The notes beneath the pieces were generated by a model. That model was not told the origin of the DNA, did no database searches, and was given only the letters and a program-made list of their open reading frames with translations. A stretch of 64,000 nt of DNA, from positions 10,116 through 74,115 of the forward strand of contig CAWVRH010000010.1 in the NCBI GenBank assembly GCA_963932545.1, in the 5' to 3' direction. Position 1 is the stretch's first letter, and each line of letters starts with the position of its first letter. This stretch comes from UBA8337 sp963932545. GTDB taxonomy: Bacteria > Pseudomonadota > Alphaproteobacteria > RS24. This document shows, in pieces, positions 24,739 through 33,714 of this stretch. The position numbers and the translations under genes are program-made.

Positions 24739-26031
24739 CTAGGCTTCGCTATTGGCTGCCAAATCTCCGCGCAGGGTGCGTGCCGCCAAAATATAATGCG
24801 CGGCTCCCCAAATATTGACGGTCACGACGCTGACCAGCGCATAGCGCAAGCCGTCGACGCCATAAATCGGTAAGAAATAATCCGACAAAATACCAACCAA
24901 TTGTGGGCCTAGCCCGAGGCCAATAATATTGATGCAAAATAATAATAAAGCCGCGCCTAGCGCTCGGCTCGGGCCAGGTAGAAGGCTCTGCGTCATGGCA
25001 AAACTAACCGATAGGTAAAAACCGCCAAAGAAGGCGGTGATGGTAAACAGGCCAATCGCTAGTTTCAAATTGGTTGTGAGGTAGAAAGCAATGGCTATCG
25101 GCAGAATGAACAGCTTCACGCCAGCCGTCAGCCAAACGTAATTTCGTTTGTCTTTCTTGCCTAGATAGTCCGCCAACAGGCCGCCAGAATAGGTGCCAAT
25201 GCCGCCAACAAGGCCACCGATGAGCGCCAATAAAGTGCCTGTCTCAATTGGAGTTAACCCATGGATGCGACGGAAGAAAACGCCGTTCCAATAAAGCGCG
25301 CCATAGCCCACAAACACCACCAAGGTGCAGCCAATCACAATGTGGCGCAGGCTGGGTATCGACATCATCAGTTTGAAGGTGTCCCAAACTTCCGAGAACA
25401 CGTTGAAGTTTAAAGGTTTGACGGGCTGGCTGCGCGCCGGCTCCTTAACGGTGAAGAACATTAAAAGCCCTAAAATAACGCCTGGAATGCCGACCACGAA
25501 AAACGCCATGCGCCAGCCGTATAATTGGTCAATCACGCCGCCGACCAGAAAGCCAATCAGCACGCCTATATTGATCCCCGTGGCATAAATTCCCATTGCG
25601 GTGGCGCGGCTTTCGGGCGGAAATAAGTCAGAAATCATCGAGTGGCTGGGCGGGCTAGAGCCAGCCTCGCCAATGCCTACGCCAATTCGGGCCAAGGCCA
25701 GCTGGAAGTAATTGGCGGCCAAGCCACTAAAGGCTGTCATCGCTGACCAGGCAATCACCGAGATGGCGATAATATTACGGCGCGAATAGCGGTCGGCCAA
25801 AATCGCGATGGGGATGCCTAGCGTGGCGTAAAAAAGCGCAAAAGACAGGCCAATTAAAAAGCCCAATTGCGTATCGCTCAGCATTAGATCCAGCTTGATA
25901 CTCTCGGCTAAAATCGAGACAATCTGTCGATCGACATGGCTGGACGCATAGATAAGCACCAGCATAGCCAGCGTGTAATTGCGAACCGATTTCGGCACAG
26001 GGGCCGTTTCTTCCGGTGGTGTTGCGCTCAT
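24739..26031 (-). CDS. MFS transporter, spinster-like
   Basis: A 430-residue inner-membrane carrier with 12 predicted transmembrane segments. Seen: motif A in AILADRYSRRNII between segments 2 and 3, the GIGEAGSSPPSHSMI segment characteristic of the spinster-like group, and a central loop around residue 200. Substrate unknown; members of this group are often near catabolic genes. GGGAG precedes the ATG. Gene neighbours on the same strand are an outer-membrane barrel and an RND pump operon, so a role in moving a lipid-like or aromatic substrate is conceivable but unproven. Confidence 0.87.
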   Translation of the reverse strand: MSATPPEETAPVPKSVRNYTLAMLVLIYASSHVDRQIVSILAESIKLDLMLSDTQLGFLIGLSFALFYATLGIPIAILADRYSRRNIIAISVIAWSAMTAFSGLAANYFQLALARIGVGIGEAGSSPPSHSMISDLFPPESRATAMGIYATGINIGVLIGFLVGGVIDQLYGWRMAFFVVGIPGVILGLLMFFTVKEPARSQPVKPLNFNVFSEVWDTFKLMMSIPSLRHIVIGCTLVVFVGYGALYWNGVFFRRIHGLTPIETGTLLALIGGLVGGIGTYSGGLLADYLGKKDKRNYVWLTAGVKLFILPIAIAFYLTTNLKLAIGLFTITAFFGGFYLSVSFAMTQSLLPGPSRALGAALLLFCINIIGLGLGPQLVGILSDYFLPIYGVDGLRYALVSVVTVNIWGAAHYILAARTLRGDLAANSEA

Positions 26032-26101
26032 AAGATAGTCTCCCTTTAGACGAAAACCCTAAACAGGAAAATGTCATTTGGCGAGGGAAACTAGATAGAA
26101 A

Positions 26102-27361
26102 TTAGAAGAAATAAGCCAATCGCAGCCGAATGAAGTCTTCATCGGCATTGGCTTGGGCGAGGGTGTCATTGTCGCCGACTTTATCTTGAAAGCGGGCTTC
26201 GAGAATGGCTTTATAGCTGTGGCCTAACCGGCGCTCGGCTTCTAGCGAGATGCCGCTCGACTTGGTGTCGAGGTCGATGAACCCGCCCAGTAAAACAGCC
26301 GTGGATTGAGTGTCATTGGCGGTCCAACGAAACCCGATGCCAATGTCATTGCCAAAGGCATGAGGGGCATTTTCCTCGCGCTCGTCCCACATATATTCGG
26401 TGACCAGCCCGACATCCGTGCCGCTGTTGAACAGATTATAAAACGTATATTCAAAGCCGCCTGTGGCGCGCGTCACGTCGACTTCCATAACCGGAGAGGC
26501 GAGCGTCACGACAGCGCCGATGAAACGGTTTTGTTTGGCTTGGCTGGCTTCTAATTTCCATAGCCAAGAGCCTAAAGTGGCCTGCACATCGATGCCGACC
26601 TGCGTTTGATAGGCGTAATAGGCTTGCAATTTTGGTAGGCCATTGTTTGCCGAAACCTCGCCCGTCGCGAGCAATTGTGGGTCTCGTGAGGTGCCTTTAA
26701 AGCCAGAGAGGCCGATATCAAAAGCGCCGACACTATGCTTGTAGCGCAGGGCATAATCTTCGGTGCGTCGCCCTTCGCCGCTCTCAAATAAAGTGGTGTT
26801 ATCGTCAACGACAAAACCGTAATTGGGTCGCCCCGTTATGGGGTCTGCATATTGGCGAATGCGAAAAAACGGAAGCGAATAGCCCGTCCATGTGCCAAAG
26901 CGCGTGCTATAGGCGAGTTTCACCATCGGCTGGCCCAGCTTGGCCTCGCCATCCGTGCTTTCTACATTATCGGTCTGATTGACGATGTCGACGAGGTGCA
27001 AAAATTCCGTCACCCCCCAAAACTCTTTATCGGCGCCAAGGGTCAGCTCAAACGGCCCGCGCAAATAGCGATATTTGGCTTCGCGCAAATCCATATGGCT
27101 GCGCTCGTGGTCATGTTGGTCGTAGCGGCCAAAGGGTTTCAAGATAACCGTATGGCGGCCGGAACGTGAATAGAGCCCGAGCTCCAATTCACTAGAGATA
27201 GACGTGAAATCTTGCTCCCTGTCTTCGCCGCGCCCGACTTTGGGGTAATGTCGGGCTTCTAGCTCGATATTCCCATCAAAGTCGATATCCATCGCGCCAG
27301 CGGAGGGGGCGCTAACCCCCAGAAGAGCCGCCAACACGGGGAGGAAAGGCGCGCGCGACAT
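26102..27361 (-). CDS. Outer-membrane beta-barrel protein
   Basis: A 419-residue exported protein. Seen: a signal peptide ending APSAGAMD, regularly alternating strands with aromatic ends, and a terminal Phe in LRLAYFF, all typical of outer-membrane barrels. Not recognisable as a porin by motif. It begins 2 bp after the stop of the LolA-like gene, in the order RND pump, LolA-like protein, barrel, an arrangement often seen for uncharacterised lipid-transport sets. It may form the outer-membrane exit or entry for that system (inference). Confidence 0.75.
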   Translation of the reverse strand: MSRAPFLPVLAALLGVSAPSAGAMDIDFDGNIELEARHYPKVGRGEDREQDFTSISSELELGLYSRSGRHTVILKPFGRYDQHDHERSHMDLREAKYRYLRGPFELTLGADKEFWGVTEFLHLVDIVNQTDNVESTDGEAKLGQPMVKLAYSTRFGTWTGYSLPFFRIRQYADPITGRPNYGFVVDDNTTLFESGEGRRTEDYALRYKHSVGAFDIGLSGFKGTSRDPQLLATGEVSANNGLPKLQAYYAYQTQVGIDVQATLGSWLWKLEASQAKQNRFIGAVVTLASPVMEVDVTRATGGFEYTFYNLFNSGTDVGLVTEYMWDEREENAPHAFGNDIGIGFRWTANDTQSTAVLLGGFIDLDTKSSGISLEAERRLGHSYKAILEARFQDKVGDNDTLAQANADEDFIRLRLAYFF

Positions 27362-27363
27362 GT

Positions 27364-28194
27364 TTAACGGGCCCGCTTCAAGCTGTCTTGTGTGAAGTCA
27401 GCTTTGTTCAGATCGGTCTGGAACTCATATTCATCCCAACGCAGCGTCGTCGTTTTTTTCGTCACATGGTTTTCCATGTAAAGATTGTGGGCCCGCCAAA
27501 ATTTGTCGAGATACAATTGATAGTCGCTAAACGTCAGGGTTTTCAGCAGCGAGTCCTTGCGGTCGTAATAGACCACTTTGCGGAGCTGATAATCGGTCGT
27601 ATCGGTATAGCTAATGGTGCGCGTATAGCCCGAGTGCTTATACAAAGGACGCCGCTCGGTAACGTGGCAGGTCAACTCGCCACAAGCTTCATCGCGCAGC
27701 CATTTGTAAGAAAACTTACCGACTTCTTGCGCCGAGAAATCTTCAAACGCAAATTCCGAGCCCATGAAGGGGCCTGATTTATTGACCGAGCTAATCCGTT
27801 TGACGCGTTTGAGTGCAGGTAGGAACATCCATTGCTCATCGGGGTCGAGAATATGCGCATGGGTCAACATAGCGGTGCCGGACACATCGGCTGGCTCGTT
27901 GAAAATCATCATCGACCAATCGCCGTCATTTACGTTTTTATTTTCCAATGTATTGAAGCCTAGGCGGCGCTCGCTGACATCGCCATTGGCATTGGTCAAA
28001 ATCATTTCCATTTCGGTTTGCGTATTGTTAAAGCCCAAGTTCATCGCATCGGATTTTTGAGCAATGGCCAAGCCACGCGCTTCGGGTTGGTTGGGGCTTG
28101 GCAATTCAGCTTGCGCGGGCGATGCCAAAAGTAGAGGCGCAAGAGCGGCAAGCGCCAAGGCTGTGGTGCGGGTGGTTTTGAAAAGGTAGGTCAT
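27364..28194 (-). CDS. Outer membrane lipoprotein-sorting (LolA-like) protein
   Basis: A 276-residue periplasmic protein with a signal peptide (ending ASPAQAELP) and a LolA/LppX-like fold. Seen: the family blocks DPDEQWMFLPALKRVKRIS and GSEFAFEDFS, and a C-terminal RWDEYEFQTDLNKADFTQDSL. Such proteins ferry acylated molecules and typically partner with MMPL/RND permeases, as here: the pump gene precedes it by 11 bp. The start at 28194 is chosen because GGAGAG lies five bases upstream; an earlier ATG at 28206 overlaps the preceding stop region. Confidence 0.85.
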   Translation of the reverse strand: MTYLFKTTRTTALALAALAPLLLASPAQAELPSPNQPEARGLAIAQKSDAMNLGFNNTQTEMEMILTNANGDVSERRLGFNTLENKNVNDGDWSMMIFNEPADVSGTAMLTHAHILDPDEQWMFLPALKRVKRISSVNKSGPFMGSEFAFEDFSAQEVGKFSYKWLRDEACGELTCHVTERRPLYKHSGYTRTISYTDTTDYQLRKVVYYDRKDSLLKTLTFSDYQLYLDKFWRAHNLYMENHVTKKTTTLRWDEYEFQTDLNKADFTQDSLKRAR

Positions 28195-28205
28195 AGGTCT
28201 CTCCA

Positions 28206-30557
28206 TTATTTGGCAGGTTGAGCTGCAGATTCCTTGGGGGTGTCCAAAGGCGTATCTGTTTCGCCACGGCTATCGAGGGCGATAAGCAGAGGCGGCAGCA
28301 GTAAGAAGTCGAGGATGAGGGCCATAAAAATGGTCAAAGCCACAACGCGGCCCAACATCGCATTAATTAAGAACGGCGATAGCGTGAGCACCATAAAGCC
28401 GGCCACGAGAACGAAGGAACAGACCCAAAGGGCTGTGCCGACTGTAGCAAAACTATAGCGCACGGCATTTTCCGACGTGTAGCCAAGTTCGACGCGGGCA
28501 TGGCGATATTTACTCAACATATGCACCGTGGCATCGACGATGAGGCCGATGGCGGTGGCGCCCACAAAGGCTGTCCAAAAACCAACTTCTGTCTGATAGA
28601 GAGAGAAGAAGCCCATGGCCACAGCCGGTGGCGCAATGTTCGGGATCAGGCTAATCAGGCCGAGGCGCAGGCTGCGCAAGGCTAACATGAGGCAACCCGA
28701 AATCAACACAAAGGCGATGAGCGTGCCGGTGGTCATGGCATTGAAATTGCGCTCGCCAATATAAGAGAACATCACCGATTGACCCGAAGGGTCTACCTGC
28801 ATGCGCTCGGGGGCATTGGCTTGCAGCCAGTCGAGGCCACGCGCTTGTACGACTTTCATCTCTGCCGTGCTGAGGTCGGTCATGGTTACGACCAGGCGCG
28901 AGGCAGATTTATCGACATTCAATTGGTCGTTCAGGTCGAGCCCATAGGGCAGTGACATTTCGTAGAGCAGCACATATTGCGCCGCCATGTCGCGGCTTTC
29001 TGGCACCGCATAATACTCTTGATTGTCGCCATTGAACGATCGGTTGATGCGTTTAACGACATCTGAGAAAGCGGCCACATGTTCGACTTCTGGTTGGGCG
29101 CGCATGAAATTAGCAAAATCATTGAGCGTCGTCAGATAGTCAGGGTCGGCCACAGATCCGGCTTCGCCGCCACTGAACGAGTAGTTGATAATGTAAATAC
29201 TGGTCAGATTATCGGCCGCCCAATCCGAGGCTTGGCGGAAATCAATCGACTCGTCGAAATATTCGACAAAGCGGTCGTTGAAAGTCAGGCGAGGCAATAG
29301 AGCTGCGCCAACTAGGCTTAGAGCCAACATGCTCACCAATAGGGGCTTGCGTTTGGCAATCACCATATCGGCTAGCCAGCTCATCCAACGGCTTTGGCTG
29401 TCGACGGCTTGGCTGCTTTTCATCGGCAGAAGCGACAGCATGGCGGGGAAGAGGGTCATCGATAAAATCCAAGCATAAATGGCGCCAATGCCAGCAAAGG
29501 CACCGAGGTCGCGGTAAGGCGGCGCATCGGAGAACTGCAAGCTGAACAGGCCAATGGCCGTGGTCACGGAAGTGAGGAATACCGGCTGGGCATTAATGCG
29601 CAGACTTTCGACAATGGCGGCGCGTTTATCCATGCCACTACCTTGGGAAACCAGCGCGGAAATTAAAATATGCACACAGTCAGCCACGGCGACAGTCAGA
29701 ATAATGGTCGGCGCGCCCGAGGCGGGTGGCGATAGCGGAATGCCTAACCAACCGCCCGTGCCCATGGCCATAGCGGTGGATAGGGTAACCGTCACCATGG
29801 TGGCCAGCGTGCCGAAGAATTTGCGCGTGGTGACAATTAGCACCACGGCAATCAGCACAAACATAATCGGCGTGAGGGTTTTCAAATCTTGTTGCGCGGC
29901 TTCCGAAAATGAGTTCGACAGCATTTGCGAACCCGTAAGCTCGATGCGAATATTTGGATATTTAGCCCGCATGGCCTCATGCAACTCGCGCGCGGCGGTT
30001 ACAATCGAGGTGGTGGCGGAAATATCATCCTTGGGCGGGCGCAAAGAGACCACGACGGCGGCGGTGCGCTTGTCGAGCGATAGCAGGCGTCCGGCTAGCA
30101 GCGGCTCGTTTAAAATTGTGTCTTCAATATAGGCGATTTTCTTTTTCGAAATATCGGCCGGGTCTTCCAAGAGCGATCGCACCTCCAAATCATCAAGGCC
30201 AATGGCGCGGGTGTTTTGGAAATTCGTCAGGCTATCGACGCGCGTGGAGAAAGGAATTTGCCAGCCCGCCTCGGTCATTTCAAAGGCTAGCTTTAACCCC
30301 TCTGGCGAGGTGGCATGGCTGTCGTCTTTGGGCTGATAGACAAAAAATAAAGTATCTGGACTGGAGTAGGTGCGCTCCAGCTCCTCAAATGCCGTTAGGT
30401 AAGGGTTATCGTTGGAAAAGAAATAACGATAATCATTGGTGAATCGCAAATTCTGTCCGCCTATACTCGCCACAACGGCGAGGATAAGGGATAGAAAAAT
30501 CACCAAAAACGGTCGGCGGGTAACAAAGTCGCCATATTGTTGCATGGTAAACGGCAT
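28206..30557 (-). CDS. RND-family (HAE3/MMPL-type) transporter
   Basis: A 783-residue inner-membrane pump with two repeats of one plus five transmembrane helices and two large periplasmic loops. Seen: first helix FLVIFLSLILAVVASI, the sterol-sensing-like bundle after residue 230, the second repeat from about 410. The HAE3/MMPL family moves lipids, hopanoids or other hydrophobic compounds using proton motive force. The start is fixed by GGAGAG five bases upstream. It heads the operon with LolA-like and barrel genes and is divergent from a TetR regulator, which probably represses it. Confidence 0.9.
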   Translation of the reverse strand: MPFTMQQYGDFVTRRPFLVIFLSLILAVVASIGGQNLRFTNDYRYFFSNDNPYLTAFEELERTYSSPDTLFFVYQPKDDSHATSPEGLKLAFEMTEAGWQIPFSTRVDSLTNFQNTRAIGLDDLEVRSLLEDPADISKKKIAYIEDTILNEPLLAGRLLSLDKRTAAVVVSLRPPKDDISATTSIVTAARELHEAMRAKYPNIRIELTGSQMLSNSFSEAAQQDLKTLTPIMFVLIAVVLIVTTRKFFGTLATMVTVTLSTAMAMGTGGWLGIPLSPPASGAPTIILTVAVADCVHILISALVSQGSGMDKRAAIVESLRINAQPVFLTSVTTAIGLFSLQFSDAPPYRDLGAFAGIGAIYAWILSMTLFPAMLSLLPMKSSQAVDSQSRWMSWLADMVIAKRKPLLVSMLALSLVGAALLPRLTFNDRFVEYFDESIDFRQASDWAADNLTSIYIINYSFSGGEAGSVADPDYLTTLNDFANFMRAQPEVEHVAAFSDVVKRINRSFNGDNQEYYAVPESRDMAAQYVLLYEMSLPYGLDLNDQLNVDKSASRLVVTMTDLSTAEMKVVQARGLDWLQANAPERMQVDPSGQSVMFSYIGERNFNAMTTGTLIAFVLISGCLMLALRSLRLGLISLIPNIAPPAVAMGFFSLYQTEVGFWTAFVGATAIGLIVDATVHMLSKYRHARVELGYTSENAVRYSFATVGTALWVCSFVLVAGFMVLTLSPFLINAMLGRVVALTIFMALILDFLLLPPLLIALDSRGETDTPLDTPKESAAQPAK

Positions 30558-30566
30558 GAGGTCTCT

Positions 30567-30589
30567 CCTATATTTTTCCGTAATATAGG
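30567..30589. promoter_or_regulatory. Perfect palindrome, probable regulator site
   Basis: CCTATATT, 7-base spacer, AATATAGG, just upstream of the RND pump start. Symmetry and position between divergent pump and TetR genes suggest an operator or a hairpin in the pump leader. Confidence 0.5.
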
Positions 30590-30607
30590 CGGTTACTTTT
30601 AATTGTC

Positions 30608-30621
30608 AAACTGAACAGTTT
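30608..30621. promoter_or_regulatory. Probable TetR operator
   Basis: AAACTG-AA-CAGTTT, a perfect 14-base palindrome 17 bases before the TetR start, a usual size and place for an autoregulatory TetR operator. Confidence 0.55.
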
Positions 30622-30638
30622 AGTTTATTAATATAATT

Positions 30639-31298
30639 ATGATAAAACCTACCCCCAGCTCTTCTTGCTCTCCCGGGCGCGGTCGTCCCAAGGATGTGAC
30701 GAAGCGAAATGATATTTTGCTTGCAGCCTCTGATTTGTTTTTGCAGCGCGGTTTCCACGGCACGTCTATGGATGCGTTGGCGGAGGCGGCTGGGGTTTCT
30801 AAGGCGACGGTCTATTCGCATTTTACCGATAAAAACGCTCTGTATCAGGCTTTGATACAAAGCAAAGTTACCGATTATCAGCTCGATGATTTATCGCCCC
30901 GCTTAAGCTGGGATATGAAGGCAGACCTGACGATGATTGGCACCAATATTCTCGACCTTATTTTCGATGATGAGGCTTTGGCTATGCTCCGCATGGTTAT
31001 CTACGAGGGGCAGAAAGTGCCGGCTCTTGGAGATTTGTTCCGGACGGCGGGGCCGCAAGTGGTGTTTCAGCAGATCACCGATTATTTTGCGGAACAAAAG
31101 CGCCGAGGTGTCACTTATCTAGGAAACCCAGAAGAAGACTGTGGCTTGCACTCTGGCCTTTTGGTCGAGCATCGAATGATGATGCAAGTGTTGATTGGTA
31201 GCCAAGCCATACCCAATGTGGCAGAGCGGCGATTGCTGGCACAGGCTTCTGCTCGCCGCTTCATCGCGGTGAAAAAGTCAGAAGCCAGCGCCAGCTAA
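30639..31298 (+). CDS. TetR/AcrR-family transcriptional regulator
   Basis: A 219-residue repressor. Seen: N-terminal helix-turn-helix at about residues 20-65 (ILLAASDLFLQRGFHGTSM then AEAAGVSKATVYSHF), followed by an all-helical ligand/dimer domain resembling the AefR-like C-terminal domain. It is divergent from the RND operon with two palindromes between, so it most likely represses the pump and itself and is relieved by a hydrophobic ligand. No Shine-Dalgarno is seen before the ATG. Confidence 0.9.
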   Translation: MIKPTPSSSCSPGRGRPKDVTKRNDILLAASDLFLQRGFHGTSMDALAEAAGVSKATVYSHFTDKNALYQALIQSKVTDYQLDDLSPRLSWDMKADLTMIGTNILDLIFDDEALAMLRMVIYEGQKVPALGDLFRTAGPQVVFQQITDYFAEQKRRGVTYLGNPEEDCGLHSGLLVEHRMMMQVLIGSQAIPNVAERRLLAQASARRFIAVKKSEASAS

Positions 31299-31313
31299 TC
31301 TATCTTAAGCGTC

Positions 31314-31787
31314 CTAGTCGTTGGCTTCGTCGTGGTGACGGTGGCGCTTCATATGCTCGGCGATATTGCGTCGCGCTTCGGGCGATAGGCCTTGTGCCAT
31401 GTCGCGTAAAGCGCCGTGAAAGTTCTCATTCACTTGTGCCGCCGCCTTTTGTGAACGGTCTAGCGAGGCGGTTATTTTTACCGGATTAGGGGTTTCGACA
31501 CTCAGACTTTGGCGAAAATCATGGCGCGCTGCACGAACTTCTTTCACCGCATTTCGCAAAGCTGGGCGGCGTTCGCTGAACACTTGTTTGGCGAGGATTT
31601 TATCTTGCCCTTCGAGGTGGCGCAAAAAACGACTTTCGGCGCGATCCAGGCGTTTTTCAATCCAATTGCCATCGGCGCGGATATTTTTCCACTTCAGGGC
31701 ATAAAATCCAGCCCCTCCGATGATGAAACAATTAAGCGCAAGAGAGACGATTAAAGCGGAGTAGATGATTTTTTTATTTTCTAACAT
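31314..31787 (-). CDS. Spy/CpxP-like periplasmic metal-sensor-type protein
   Basis: A 157-residue protein with one N-terminal membrane anchor (about residues 8-30) and a helical periplasmic domain of the Metal_resist/Spy type. Seen: repeated Arg-rich helices and the L-S-P-E-A-R motif (GLSPEARRNIAEHM) followed by a His-rich tail HRHHDE that could bind metal. Third gene of a sigma / anti-sigma / Spy-like operon, as in CnrX-style envelope sensors. TAGGAG precedes the ATG. Confidence 0.85.
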   Translation of the reverse strand: MLENKKIIYSALIVSLALNCFIIGGAGFYALKWKNIRADGNWIEKRLDRAESRFLRHLEGQDKILAKQVFSERRPALRNAVKEVRAARHDFRQSLSVETPNPVKITASLDRSQKAAAQVNENFHGALRDMAQGLSPEARRNIAEHMKRHRHHDEAND

Positions 31788-31795
31788 ATTGGCTC

Positions 31796-32317
31796 CTATA
31801 GAGGTTCGGTTGGAAGGAAGACGGTTGAAATAATTTCAAGCGAAGCTAGCGGATCGCCAGCCCCTGTAAGGGTTTCAAAAATCAATGGGCCCACAATAAA
31901 GCCGGCCATAAAACAGGCGGCAAGGGCTGTCAGGCTGGCACCAAGCGTCGATCTGTGCCAGTTGGATTGCGGGCCGGATTGTGGGCTCGGGGCAAGGTTA
32001 ACAATTTCTGCGAGCTCTACTGTCTCTGCTGGAGCTGCTGGGCGGGCTTTTATTTGTGTTTCTAGGCTGGCCAGCACGCTTTCCATAAGCTGAGGCGAGG
32101 GGGCGGGCAAGCGGGCGTCTAGCCAATCATCGAGGCTTTTTTCGCGAGCAAATAGTGCCGCAGCTTTGGGCTCTGCCTCTATCAAGCCCTCTAGGGCGGC
32201 CTGCGCTTCGGCTGGCCAGTTTTCGGTCTGGCTGCCATAGGCGGTGAGCATCGCTTCAAAAGTTTTCAGGGGTGTTTGTTTTGGGGGCATTTGATTTGCG
32301 GGCATAGGAACACTCAT
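31796..32317 (-). CDS. Putative anti-sigma factor with one transmembrane segment
   Basis: A 173-residue protein with an acidic cytoplasmic N-terminal half, a single membrane span near residues 124-148, and a short periplasmic tail. It lacks the zinc-binding H-x3-C-x2-C motif of ZAS-type anti-sigma factors and I recognise it mainly by place: it starts 2 bp after the ECF sigma stop and is followed by the Spy-like gene. It probably holds the sigma factor at the membrane until an envelope signal arrives. Confidence 0.7.
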   Translation of the reverse strand: MSVPMPANQMPPKQTPLKTFEAMLTAYGSQTENWPAEAQAALEGLIEAEPKAAALFAREKSLDDWLDARLPAPSPQLMESVLASLETQIKARPAAPAETVELAEIVNLAPSPQSGPQSNWHRSTLGASLTALAACFMAGFIVGPLIFETLTGAGDPLASLEIISTVFLPTEPL

Positions 32318-32319
32318 CT

Positions 32320-32928
32320 CTAAATCATTTCTAGGGGGTCGCGCTGGGCGGCCAAAGTTTGATGTAATTTGGCGCGCGCTCGCCGCAAAATAGATTCTAA
32401 CGCAGCCACGCTCAGGCCCATGCCTTCGGCTGCATCGCGTTGTTTTAAGTCTTTGTAATAGACCAACTCAATGGCCTGCCTCTGGTCGGGTGTTAGCGTG
32501 TCTAGGGCGGCGCGGATAATCCGGTCTCTATCTGCGATTTGTAATTCTTCTTCGGCATTGGCGCTTGGGTCCGACGGCTCGCTTATCTCGTCTAGGCTGG
32601 CGGTTGGGCGGCGGCGACGCAAAATGTCAATGCAGCGATTGCTGGCGACGCGAAACAACCAAGTGGTGACCTTGGCTTGCCCTCTTTGCCAGTTGCCTGC
32701 GCTTTTCCAAACCGAGGCAAAAACATCTTGAGCCGCTTCTTCGGCTTCGGCGCGGTTACCAAGTTTGCGATTGCAAATGTGCAGAACATAGCCCAAGTGG
32801 CGGCGCACAATCTCGGCGCCTGCGGCTTGGTCCCCGCGGCCAATGGCAGCCAGTAACTCGTCATCTGTTTGGCTTGGCACCAGATGTCCCCCTGGGCTAA
32901 GCGCATGCACGTTTGTTGCGTTCTTCAA
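32320..32928 (-). CDS. ECF-type RNA polymerase sigma factor
   Basis: A 202-residue group 4 sigma factor. Seen: region 2 around residues 40-110, including AEEAAQDVFASVWKSA and VTTWLFRVASNRCIDILRRR, and region 4 around 135-195 with LTPDQRQAIELVYYKDLKQRDAAE. The start is TTG with GGGTGAG upstream. Two downstream genes encode a membrane anti-sigma and a metal-sensor-like partner, so it answers an envelope or metal stress. Target promoters were not identified. Confidence 0.92.
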   Translation of the reverse strand: MKNATNVHALSPGGHLVPSQTDDELLAAIGRGDQAAGAEIVRRHLGYVLHICNRKLGNRAEAEEAAQDVFASVWKSAGNWQRGQAKVTTWLFRVASNRCIDILRRRRPTASLDEISEPSDPSANAEEELQIADRDRIIRAALDTLTPDQRQAIELVYYKDLKQRDAAEGMGLSVAALESILRRARAKLHQTLAAQRDPLEMI

Positions 32929-33020
32929 GGCTCACCCTTTTTAAAGTCTAGCGGCTCATCTGCGCTAATCAATGGGTATAACGAGTGGGCGGTCAAAACC
33001 TGTCAGCAAGAAAATTGATT

Positions 33021-33665
33021 TTAGCCTTGTAGCAACGCTTGAAAGGCGCTTTGGCGCGCGGCGGCGGCGTCTTTCTGGGCAATGGCGGCGGTCAGTTGGC
33101 CGTATTCTAGCAAAGGCGCGCCCGTCTTGCGGTGGGTTAAGCTCCAGCGTGTTAACTGTTGGGGGTAGGCGGCAAAATCATTATCCGTGGCGGCATAAAG
33201 CACGGCCAAAAAGCCGGCTTCTGCGGCTATCGTGCCCACTTGTTGCAGCTCACGAAGCGCCAGTTGCAGAGCTTGATTGGCTGCGTCGCTTGCACGAGAG
33301 GCGGCAAGGGCCGCAAAGCTTGGCTCTAGCGCTAGCCGGATATCCAGCGCATCCGCCAGCCATTTTTCTAAAATTGGCTCCGCGTCGGGGCCCGCATGAT
33401 TATCGAGCCATTGCAATATATCGCCATCCCAAAGGGCCCAAGCTTGGCGCGGGGCCACTAATGTGCCAACGCGCGGGCGGGCGACAATCAGTCCTTTGCC
33501 GCTTAAAATACGAAAGGCCTCGCGAACCACAGTTCGAGATACGCTATGAGACGCGCAAATTTCGGCGTCGGAAGGCATTTTTTGCCCCTCCACCATGGTT
33601 TGCGTCAAAATAGGGAGGGCAAGTGCCTCCGCAAGCGCTTCTGTGCGTCTTTTTTCTCCAGCCAT
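33021..33665 (-). CDS. GntR-family (FadR/FCD) transcriptional regulator
   Basis: A 214-residue regulator. Seen: winged helix-turn-helix in the first 75 residues (MPSDAEICASHSVSRTVVREAFRILSGKGLI, split here as MPSDAEICASHSVSR and TVVREAFRILSGKGLI), then an all-helical FCD domain with candidate metal ligands. FCD regulators usually sense carboxylic acids or sugar acids. It lies 49 bp downstream of a haloalkane dehalogenase on the same strand and may control it, but no clear operator is seen. Confidence 0.88.
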   Translation of the reverse strand: MAGEKRRTEALAEALALPILTQTMVEGQKMPSDAEICASHSVSRTVVREAFRILSGKGLIVARPRVGTLVAPRQAWALWDGDILQWLDNHAGPDAEPILEKWLADALDIRLALEPSFAALAASRASDAANQALQLALRELQQVGTIAAEAGFLAVLYAATDNDFAAYPQQLTRWSLTHRKTGAPLLEYGQLTAAIAQKDAAAARQSAFQALLQG

Positions 33666-33714
33666 AGAAGCACTCTGGGGTTATTCTCTGATTGGGTCAA
33701 CAATAGTATGATTA

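Noticed and set aside
32972..33613. Open frame of 213 codons opposite the GntR gene
   Set aside because: Basic, low-complexity shadow; the minus-strand winged-helix protein is clear.
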